From Bidens hawaiensis (Eukaryota > Streptophyta > Magnoliopsida > Asterales > Asteraceae), in contig JAIQDT010009117.1 in assembly GCA_021521415.1 (NCBI GenBank), positions 39,022 through 103,021 on the forward strand: DNA of 64,000 nucleotides. The letters run 5' to 3'. Positions 34,063 through 43,976 of this stretch are shown in pieces. The position numbers and the translations under genes were made by a program. Each line of letters starts with the position of its first letter. Position 1 is the stretch's first letter. The notes under the pieces were generated by a model that made no database searches, was not told the DNA's origin, and saw only the letters and a program-made list of their open reading frames with translations.

Positions 34063-35097
34063 TGAAGAGGTATGTACCCGCCTCAACACCGAGCAAGGCG
34101 GGTCAACCCACAAGATAAAGACATTATGAAGGCACAAAGCTAAAACCTATGCGCATGGCGCATACAAAACATGCTCAGGCATCATATGCCCAGGCACACA
34201 TATGCTCGCGCATCACATACGCGCGCGGCGCATCAGCGCGCGGCGCATATCACATGCTCGTGCATATCACATCTGCCCAGACACACATGCTCGCGCATCA
34301 CATATGCGCGCAGCGCATCAGCGCGCGGCGCATATCACATGCTCGTGCATATCACATCTGCGCATGAAATATCTGCGCGTGAGGATAAAGAGAAGACCTC
34401 GCGCATCCTCAGGATGGGCGCATATCACACGTGCGCATAATCAACCTCGTCCTTATCCAAATCAGGATTAGGGCAACCTTGATTGTGCACGTCAGACAAC
34501 CTTCCAGAAGGCATCTTTTTAAGGAGAAAGAATATGCTGATGTTGATAGCTGCCAAATGAAAGGTCGACAACTCAGCATGACACATGTGTTACCACGTGA
34601 TTACAACCAACGAGAAAGCGCCAGGTGTCCCAGAGGACACGTGGCGCAGTGCGATTGGAGGAAGCCAACGAGGTTGAGCCCAACCGGTGGTAACCCTAGC
34701 ACTATAAATACAGCATCAACTCCACTTTGATGACACATTCATACTCAATCATTGACAGTTACAAGCAGTGATAACACATTCAATCATATTGAATCACATT
34801 CACTCACAGTCAGTTACATACAAAACAGACAGTCTCACAATGAGGGGGTATTAAGCTATTCAGCAATACTCTTGAGACTCTCTTACACACATTATTATCT
34901 TCTCCACAAATATACTGATTCTCACGCCGGAGGGTTACCCCAAAGAGGACCCCTCTGTCCCTTTCTGAGGGGTAAGTAACGGCGCTGTTCATTTTGTAGG
35001 TGGAAGAACACAGACCCAGAAGAACCATCGGTGAAATAGTATAATCACACCCGAGGAAAGTAGATCTGCTACCAGTGAGTAGATCCACGTTTCTTCA
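34063..35097 (+). repeat. 3' LTR of the Tat element
   Basis: Same length as the 5' LTR and almost identical; the only difference found by eye is G at 34157 versus A at 19689. The TSD GTTAT follows directly. Confidence 0.95.
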
Positions 35098-37191
35098 GTT
35101 ATAATTGTGTCTTTTTTCATTTTTGTCATTGTGTCTTTTCGTCGTTTTTTTTAATGAGAATGACAGAGGAAATATTTGATTTTAAATTTTTTTCGTTTTT
35201 TATTATATTTTGAGTTATTTTTTCTTAATTTTATTAATTTTTTGTTGAAAGGTTTTTGTGTGGCCACAAATCCTTCTCAGACTTCTCATTTTTGTCTTTT
35301 AACATTTCCATAATTAATTGTAGCCTAATTTTCATTCATAATATTCTAATCTCTCATCTCATTTATACAAGTTATCTATGGGTCATGGGTAAAACCATTT
35401 AACAACTGGGTTATAGAAAAAGTTAATTTCTTCTCTTAATCTTTTAATATCTCATCTTATTCATATATTTATCTAGAGATCATTAGTCAAAACTATTTGA
35501 ACAACTAGATTATAAAATAGCTATGAGAGTGTTATGTGTCATGTGATGTCACACCACCATAGGGCATTTATGATTAAAATTGATGTAGTGGACGGAACCC
35601 CTTTAAATTATTACCTTATAATTTATTTATTATTATACTTTATCAAAAAAATAACAATCCCACCAATCAATTACTTTCCACCCCTTTTCTCCTACCAGCG
35701 ATATGTGGTATTAAAGCAAGTAGTTGTAATAGGCGAATATATGATAACGAAGTGTCACAAATTATATATCAAAAATAAAATAAATAGAAATTAAATTGGG
35801 ATCCATTATAGATTGAATTGAGATTATTCGTATCTTAATCAGTTGCCACAACAATCTACTATACTATTAAAACAACAAATCTTAAATCTTACTATAAATA
35901 ATATATAGTCTCACAATTTCTTACTAATAAAATAATTTAAAATTATATTAAATTACATTTAACTTAATTTCATTCAACATATTATAATCTACTATACCAT
36001 TAATAATACATTTGTTCATTAATGACTTTGAGATTTTCTTTTCAAAGTTTCATGGTATTTATTTTCTATTTTTGTTTCATTTCGATTTCTGGTTTTTGTT
36101 CGGTTTTAGTTTTTATAAATTTGTTTTGTTTCAGTTTCGTTTCGATTTGTTTTTTATAGTTTCGTTTTAGGTGGGTTTAACTCTATTCAGTTTTTCGTTT
36201 TGATTTTTACAGCTTTTGTTTTTGGTTCTATTTTTCAGTTTCATTTCGGTTTTTGTTTTAGTTTTATTGGTATTTGGGTTTATTTTCGTTTTTTTATTTT
36301 GGTTTTGTATTAGTTTTTTTTCAATTTAGTTTCGTTTTAATTTGTATTTAGTTTGTTTGGTGTTTGGTTTTAGAAATATGAACGAATTTAGAGGATTCAC
36401 AAAATTAAGTGAAATGTTCACATAATGGGTTGAAGTTATTAAAGCTTTATATTTATTTTTGTTCTTCATAACCGGTAATAAAGAATTCTCATTTGGTAGA
36501 ATGGATTTCAAAAGCTAAGAACGGTATATGTGTTACCCTTCATTTTTCTTCTTAATCTTCAAGTGTATTATTTCAATTTTTATTTATGAAAACGAGTCAT
36601 TATAGAAATGTTTCGATTTGTTTTGACTCGGGTCAAAATGGGTCATTTTAGAAGGGTATAAGTTTAGTTTTGGTCAATGAGTCAATATAAAAAGGTATAG
36701 ATTTCGTTCGGGTTTCAACGGGCCTTTTTTAAATTGTGTCAATTTGGTTCGGATTATAACGGGTCAATTTTAGAATATATCAATTTGGTTCGGGTTAAAA
36801 TGGGTCATTCAAAAAACGTAACGAGTTGATTATGGTCAAAACATGTCATTTTAAAAAGGTTTTGGTTTGGTTCTAATTCTTAAATGCGCTTTGGATGTGC
36901 TTCAGTTTATTAGGGTGCAAGACTTTTCACATGAAATGTAAAAACAGTTTTCGTAGTCAGTTCACGGTCCAGGAAGAAAAGAAGCCTGAGTCATTTCCTA
37001 GATGCTTATTTTCTTATTTGTTTGCTTTCCAGACTAATATTAGTGAAATTTGTTTGTTTCTATTAATATTATTTTTTAAAGTTTATTTTAAAGTTTTGAA
37101 TTTTGTTCGTAAACATTCTACTATGTAAAGTCATTCTTTATAAGTTTGTATTTCTATACTTTATTTGCGTATGAATATGATTGCAATTAAA
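35098..37191. other. AT-rich spacer
   Basis: No gene is supported. 35150-35310 is the right arm of the inverted repeat split by Tat. 36030-36350 is a T-rich, poorly structured stretch (TTTCGGTTTTTGTTT-like). 36610-36860 carries several GGGTCATTTTA / GGGTCAA motifs, perhaps relics of a small DNA element. Short ORFs show no domain. Confidence 0.4.
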
Positions 37192-38081
37192 AATCAAGTT
37201 ACTCTCAAAAAATATAACTTGTCGTTTGAAATTATATATGTATTATTTACTTGACAATTTCTATATTTACACTCACGTCGTGCATGAGCGTAATCTAAAA
37301 GATGTCTAATACAATTTCTATATTTACACTCACGGCCTAGCATTGTATGGGTATGAGACGACCCTGGTGTTGCATTTAATTAAATTTATTTACAAATTAT
37401 TTTATATAAAATTTTAGATTAAGACATCTTTTAGTTTAATATATCCCACTCTTGTATTTACTTGAAATTATATATGTATTAAGAATCAAGTTACTCTCAA
37501 AAAATATAACTTGTCGTTTGAAATTATATATGTATTATTTACTTGACAATTTCTATATTTACACTCACGTCGTGCATGAGTCCATAACCTAGTTACAAAT
37601 AAAGAAGCTAAATACTTCCTAAGAGATCACAAAATCCTACATATGTTACATATGTTACGTAGAGATGTTTCAAAATTTTAAATGTTCAAAACAAGTAATA
37701 AATAATGACCCTCATGTTCAAAAGATTTCTCCAAAGATCGATGATAATTTATACTTCATTGCCAGACCAGATTTTACTTAATGTTAATTATACATTTTAA
37801 AGTTTTTGGGCCTTTGTTGGTTTCTTTTCAATCATTTTTAGCCCAAATCACTAATTAAGGTTAAAAAAAATTATATATATAGTTTTTCTTTTCTTTGCTG
37901 ATCTTTTATTTATTTTTTCTTTTCTTGTCCCTTACTGAGGCCGTACACTAGTTGCCGGCCTAGCATTGTATGGGTATGAGACGACCCTGGTGTTGCATTT
38001 AATTAAATTTATTTACAAATTATTTTATATAAAATTTTAGATTAAGACATCTTTTAGTTTAATATATCCCACTCTTGTATT
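37192..38081. repeat. Interleaved duplication A-B-A'-B'
   Basis: A 97-bp block at 37192-37288 recurs at 37484-37580, and a 126-bp block at 37333-37458 recurs at 37956-38081. Both pairs look identical by eye and lie in direct orientation, interleaved. Part of the A/B border (TCTATATTTACACTCACG) occurs a third time at about 37318-37335. Confidence 0.8.
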
Positions 38082-39326
38082 AGTTGTATGATTTAAACTT
38101 ACACGCAACATCTTTTTGTTAATAGATAATTAAACTAATAACAAGTCCTTTTTTAAGTATTACATCATGTACTATATCACCACTAATAATAAAATCAACA
38201 TATTGAAAACAACATAAAAACATAATGATCGTTAAGACATCAATTCCTTTAATCTATTTATAGAGCAACTTGAATGTTTGTTAGTGATTTGAGTATAATT
38301 TGAAATTGACTTATTAATTAAGTTTTTTGTAATATAAATCTAAATAAGTCGGGTGCGGGGTGTACACATATTTGATATTATTATAATTTATAATTTTGTT
38401 GGTAAAGCCCCTAAGTTATGGAGGTTTCAAGGGGGTATCCGGGGACAGCGCCCATGGCTGGGATCGAATTTAATTAAATATTTTCATTAAAGTTGTATCA
38501 GAAGTTTAATTTAATTAAATTTCTTTCATGAGTTTTAATGATAACCAATAGGAGCGTATGCTTTGTTTTGAATTTCAAAAACATAATAATTGTTGTGATA
38601 ACCCTAAACCTAATAATCATCAAGTTGATCATACGAGGTATTCTTTGGTTCATTATTTTCACCAAATCTCATACTTGAATCATGCTATCAGAATTCTGAG
38701 TTTTATCCGCTTAATTCATTTGTGAATCACAAATAACTTTGATCTGAAAGTGTGATCACGACTTTAAGAAAATCAAGATACTCGTTTACAGAAATTTCCC
38801 AAACAATGTTGAGTGTATTATACGTAAATTATCTAAACCAATCTCTCTTAATTAGTTTATATAGTTATATATCTCATCTACACAATTTTCACTTTTATAC
38901 GCATAATCAATTTGACGGTTTTTTGATCAATAACAATTAAGGGTGTAATTGGATGAGTTTTTAAAATTGTTTTTTTTTTTGGTTTTTTGAAAAGCAAAAC
39001 CAATTTTTTTAAAAACATCAATTTAAAGCCTTTTAAGTAGTTTTGTCAAACACATTTTGCTTTTTAACAAGCAAGTTTTAAAAGCTCACTCACACACCCT
39101 ATAAGACGTTCAATATCTACATAAACTTTTTTAGAACGCCTCCTAATTCTAATCTATTTCTATTTAAACCTTTTATGTATTACAATAGATACACATGTCT
39201 ACACAAATTTTCAAGACACGTATAGTTATTTTTAAATTTCATTACTTCATTACTAAGAGCACATGTGTAATCAGGTGCACACTAAAATCAAGAGTTTTTC
39301 CAAAAGAATCAACACAAAGACATGTC
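38082..39326. other. AT-rich spacer 3' of the UGT gene
   Basis: No gene is supported. A short GC-rich island near 38400-38470 (GGGGGTATCCGGGGACAGCG) stands out and resembles the ends of some small LTR/TRIM-type elements, but no pair is seen. The 3' UTR of the UGT gene should lie just left of 39327. Confidence 0.35.
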
Positions 39327-40812
39327 TTATCTCTTGCATGCGTTCTTTAATGCAATCACAATCACGAAGTCATCAATCGCTTGATCAGAGCTCCCACCTT
39401 CATCAATAGCCTCTTTAGCCAACTCCTTCCATTTTCTTGCATTCTTCTTGATCTCCAAACCCCTCTCGCCTTCATTCATCACCTCATTCAAATACGAAAC
39501 AACTTCTTCTCTTTTCACCATCCCACTCACACTATCAACCTTAACCCTAACACCTACACCCCACACATCCGCTATAAACTTGGCATCGGTCAACTGGTCA
39601 GCCCACTTTGGGACCCCGACCATCGGCACCCCAAGGCTCAACCCTTCCAGCGTCGAGTTCCACCCACAATGAGTCAGAAAACAGCCCACCGAATCATGAG
39701 CCAGCATTTCAAGCTGGTTGCACCAACTCACAATCATACCCTTAGTTTCTTGATTTTGTGTAGTGGTAATTAATTCAAGAAACCCTTTTGGCAGTTTGTG
39801 TCTTTCTGAATCTTTAACCACCCAAAGGAAATAGAACCCACTTTGTTGTAAACCCCATGCAATTTCTTCCATTTCTTGTTGGGATAGTGACACCATGCTC
39901 CCAAATGATACGTAAACAACCGAGTTTGAAGGCTTGGTCTTGAGCCATTTGGTGCAGCCATCATCAAGTGGTTTCCATAGACTTGCACCATAGCCTCTGT
40001 CACCTTCAATTCTGCCATCTAAGTAAGCTGATGGTACCATTGGGCCTATAAGTTTTGCTGGCCATTGCTCCCTTACGCCTTTCACCACCTATTTCAAAAT
40101 TACACACGTTACAGATTTATAACTCACATGATACATAAAAAATAATGCACAATATATTAATTATGACCTTTGATTCGAGCGATTGGAAAGTGTTGCTGAA
40201 AACCCAATCAGCTTTATCCAAATTCGAAAACTGATTTAGTTTCATCTTCAAATAGCCCGGGTGACTTTCGGGCGCATTCAGAAAGCTCGGCAAATCATCT
40301 AAACTCAAGGGAGGAACACCTGAAATCACCACCGGGCAATCCTCAAGTCTCAGTGGCAACCTCAGTGTCCCGCCATGTATCCGGCTGAAAACCGCGGTAA
40401 CCGCAGCTGAGTTGGTGAAAAAGGGTCCCCCAAGAATCCCATTTTCCTTAGCCACATCAAGAGCCCAAGGGAAAAACGAGTCATACACAACACAAGTGAT
40501 GGGATGCTTTGTTGCCTGGTGCTTCTTGATGAGTTGGGTGAGAGTTCGTGAGCCGTTGGATTTAAACGAATCCAGGAAGATTTTCTCGGACTGCGCTTGA
40601 GCGAAACCGCGGCCATCAAAGCCGTCAGAGATGGGCTCCACCGTGACGTGTGGATTAGAGATGGAGGTGATGGTGTAGCGGGTTGTGGCAATGGTGGCTT
40701 TAAGGCCTTTTGAGGCAAGTCTTTTGGCAAATTGAAGGAGCGGGTTAATATGGCCTTGGCTTGGGTAAGGTACCACCAACACATGGCCTACATATGTTTT
40801 CTTCACCTCCAT
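39327..40812 (-). CDS. UDP-glucosyltransferase, UGT74-like (468 aa)
   Basis: A family 1 glycosyltransferase moving glucose from UDP-glucose to a small acceptor in the cytosol. Two exons: 40812-40168 (215 codons) and 40088-39327 (253 codons plus stop), with an intron of 79 bp (GT-AG). The N-terminal half has the catalytic His 21 (PYPSQGHINPLLQF) and partner Asp 111 (VVYDSFFPWALDVA). The C-terminal half has LIGPMVPSAYLDG and a full 44-residue PSPG box (W337-Q380) with THCGWNSTLEGLSLGVPMVG, ending in Gln, as usual for glucose donors. WCNQ replaces the usual WCPQ at the box start. Length and the ESK/V intron fit group L (UGT74). UGT74 enzymes glucosylate salicylate, auxins, thiohydroximates and others; the acceptor here is unknown. 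No breaks are seen. Confidence 0.92.
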
Positions 40813-40873
40813 GCTCGTTAATTAATTGGTTAATTTTTTTTGTTGAATATGAATTTGAGGAACTTTATTGACC

Positions 40874-40882
40874 TATATATAG
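40874..40882 (-). promoter_or_regulatory. TATA box of the UGT gene
   Basis: TATATATAG-type sequence about 65 bp upstream of the start codon, implying a leader of about 35 nt. The retroelement LTR begins only 200 bp further upstream, so the promoter is short or includes LTR sequence. Confidence 0.5.
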
Positions 40883-42209
40883 AGAGATGATAACTTATGT
40901 GTAAAACCAAAAGATCATGTGTTTGAATACCAGAGATTCCCGTCGGTGGGAAATTACCTTTTTTTCCGAACAACGTTTGCTACTATCCCTAATACCTAAG
41001 TGACCTTCCTGAAACAGGATGTCAACCGTATTTACTGATATGACGTTCCAGGCACCCAAGAACATCATCAATTGAGGAGGAAACTGACGTATATGTCGTG
41101 CTCTAATAAAAAACAAGTATTTATAAGACTTAAATACCTATAATTAGTACGGGTAAGTAAGGTCGTCTCCACAGGGAATCGGTGGAAAGTGCAAGTAAAG
41201 TTCATAATTATTAATTATTATATTAAGCGGACAAACGATGTCAAGCAGTTTATAAAAGATGTTTTAGTAAAACACGATTACTTTAAGTGAACTATAACAA
41301 TAATGAGAAAGCGATTCACTCAGGTTCAGGTAATGTGAAGACCGAATATTCACAGATTCATAGGAATTAATTGTGTAGTAATTACTAAATCTAACAATTG
41401 GGTTGTGAGGACAAACGATACCCTAGCCGAACTGTTGGCCCAACTGAACCCCGGTTTACCCAATTACCAGTTTAATGTATGAAAATCAGTTATTAGCAAT
41501 GACTAACGATTATTTGTTCAATGACATAAGTGCAAACCCTACATGTGATGAACACAACCAGAATAGTGATGCAAAGTTTGATAATCAAAATCATAAACTG
41601 TTTAAACAATCAATTCTAATGTAAATTAAGATTAAAGGCACTCAATCAAATTTATATTCATTCAAAACATAGAATCTGATCAAAGTTAGTTTACACAAAA
41701 CCCTAGCCTAAAGTGAATACAGTGGTTTAGCCTGACATCGGCATCACAAAGGATTCGCTTATCTGATGAAAGGACGAAAGCATGCGATGAACGGACGAAC
41801 CGGAGGTTTCGGGATGATGCAAAATCATCCTAGGGCTTGTACTTGGTTTTTGGAATGAAAATATCTCGAATGGGGGCTAAAAACACAATATATTAAAGTT
41901 AGGTTTAATTTTCCCGTCTAAAAGGACTTTCGCGCGGCACTAACATCCTCTATAGAACCCCTTCTCACGGAGCGAAGGGCTACCTGACACCATATTCAGC
42001 TTTATCTCGTTGAGAAACCTGAAATTCATATATCATGGGTTCCGTAACTCATTTTCTAGGCCGATATATGCGCGTTTTACTAAAAGACACTTTCCTAGAA
42101 ACCCGTCTTGTTCAATTTTCGCTTCGGCTTCGGGTTTCTCATCCAAACCATTCCCGAATCCTTCTTAACCATCCACATATGTTTCCCTATGGTTTCGTCT
42201 TCTCTAGGC

Positions 42210-42635
42210 TGTAAGAATAAATATATTTTATATATTTATTTATATGGCCATCATTATCATATATATAATAATAGATCAAAATAGTTAATTACACCTTATT
42301 ATATATTAGCTTGGTAATTGTTGATGAACCATATTACTCTTAATAGCTAATAAAGGGTTTCCCCTTGGGTGTATATATAGAGAGAATAAATTAACATCAT
42401 AACCTAATCTCACACACATAAGAAAATCATGTGTCTCCTCTCTCTCTTCTAAACCAGGTTCCTCTCAAGAACCCTAACCATCCTTAACTATACATTCTAA
42501 AGGGAAACTCGATCAAGATGACAAGCATGTCGACTATATCATACTTAGCTGCGGTTACTACTCTCCATGTTGTAACAGGTTCATAGGTTATTTTTATTTA
42601 TGTTTTCTATTACTTACATGAAGAACTGATCAACA
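42210..42635 (+). repeat. 5' LTR of copia element
   Basis: A 426-bp LTR nearly matching 49305-49729. By eye a dozen or so differences are scattered through it (for example GATGAACCATATT versus GAAGGACCAAATT near 42325), pointing to a much older insertion than the Tat element. Confidence 0.9.
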
Positions 42636-43574
42636 TGTGGCATCAGAGTGATGTTGATTAATCAGTTCTTTTTGTGTTCCCCAAACTAGAATTAAAATTG
42701 GATAACGAATCTTTATTAACAGGCTCTTAAAATCTGTTCTTAAATGTTCTTAATGTTCATAATTTTTTTTAAGTATTCATTGATAAGAATCATTCACATA
42801 TGATCAGTATTATGTTTATGTTTTTCCATGTATTATATTAATTTATCGCCAAGTTTCAAATTAAATTATTATTTTATTATTCTAACATGAAAGACTTTGG
42901 AGATAAATTATAACGGTTTATTGGATTTAAATAATCCAAACTTTGGTCAATTGACCAATATTAATCCCAACTTAAGAATTGGCCCACATTAATCCCAACT
43001 TTCACTGTATTGGCTGTCAACGAACCTTTTCCTAACAAAGTCTAACTCCGTTAATTTTTGCTTACGTGGCTGCTTATGTGGCGCAAAAAAACATTAATTT
43101 TTTAAAAACACTCTTTTAACATATATATCAAAGTTCATGGACCATTTGTAAAAATTACCCATCACCATCATCATTCTCTAACATCTTATACCACCACCAC
43201 ACCATTACCACCACTACCACATCAGGCTACCATATTTTCCGGTGATGTTTTTGACGATTCCGGCAAGATTTCCGGCTTAAAACGGTTTTCCGGCAAGGTA
43301 ACCATATTTTTCATTGTAACAACAGAAATTTCCGGCGACGTTCATGCCATGGATGTGAGCATGATCAGAATTGTTTGATGATTTGTAGAGTGTTAATTGA
43401 TCTCGTAACCGTTTTTCTTTCCGGCAAGAAACTGGATATTCCGGTGAGGCCATTCTGGGGACGCGTTTTCGGCAAGCCATATTAGTGTCATTTTTTGATT
43501 TAGTAATAACACATCGAGTTCCGACTGTAACAGATTTCTCCGGTGAAGAAAATTGTTGTTCTGGTGGCCTAACT

Positions 43575-43976
43575 CAGGGCCGGCTATAAGGGAGGGCCGG
43601 ATGGTCGACGAACCCCGGCCCGACACTTCGATAGGCCCGGAATTTTTAAAAAAAAAATTATATATATATTTTTATCAAATATAGTATGTATATATAATGT
43701 TTAAACATAATTACTCAATCACTAGTTTGGTCTAGTGGCAAAGAGGTGTGGTTTTCAACCAAAAGGTTATGGGTTCTAATCTCACTTGAGACATTTTAAC
43801 CTTATTTTTATAAAAAAAAATATAGTTTTTTACACAACCAAAATATAAGACCCAAAAAATTAAGGCTTATTTAAAAACTAAATTGTTTAACACAACAAGA
43901 TACCCTTTTTATTAAGGCCCCAAAAAATTTTCGTCTTCGGTCCAAAATTTTTTAAGCGTTCTCATAGCCGGGCCTG
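43575..43976. mobile_element. Non-autonomous hAT element inside the Mutator-like element
   Basis: Ends CAGGGCCGGCTATA and CATAGCCGGGCCTG are inverted repeats. An 8-bp duplication GCCTAACT flanks it (43567-43574 and 43977-43984). 402 bp, no transposase. It contains a tRNA-like block. Confidence 0.85.
43723..43790 (+). other. tRNA-like A/B box block
   Basis: TGGTCTAGTGG (43728-43738, A-box-like) and GGTTCTAATCT (43772-43782, a decayed B box) stand 33 bp apart, as in tRNA genes or the head of a tRNA-derived SINE. The flanking stems do not form a cloverleaf. It may be a SINE relic or an internal pol III promoter in the hAT element. Confidence 0.35.

Larger units (their letters stand above)
19595..35097 (+). 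mobile_element. Tat-lineage Ty3/gypsy retrotransposon, very young
   Basis: Two 1,035-bp LTRs (19595-20629 and 34063-35097) begin TGAAGAGG and end TTCTTCA. A perfect 5-bp duplication GTTAT flanks the element (19590-19594 and 35098-35102). Order: LTR, TGGCGCC primer site, gag-PR-RT-RH-archaeal-type RH-INT ORF, a nested foreign LTR, an antisense multi-exon gene, polypurine tract, LTR. The second RNase H and the antisense ORF are marks of Tat/Retand elements. I find one LTR difference by eye (A/G at 19689 versus 34157), so insertion is recent. Length is 15.5 kb, about 12.5 kb without the nested piece. Confidence 0.95.

Noticed and set aside
38400..38470. Plastid or mitochondrial DNA insertion (GC-rich island)
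   Set aside because: Too short, no recognisable organelle gene; more like an LTR/TRIM end but unsupported.
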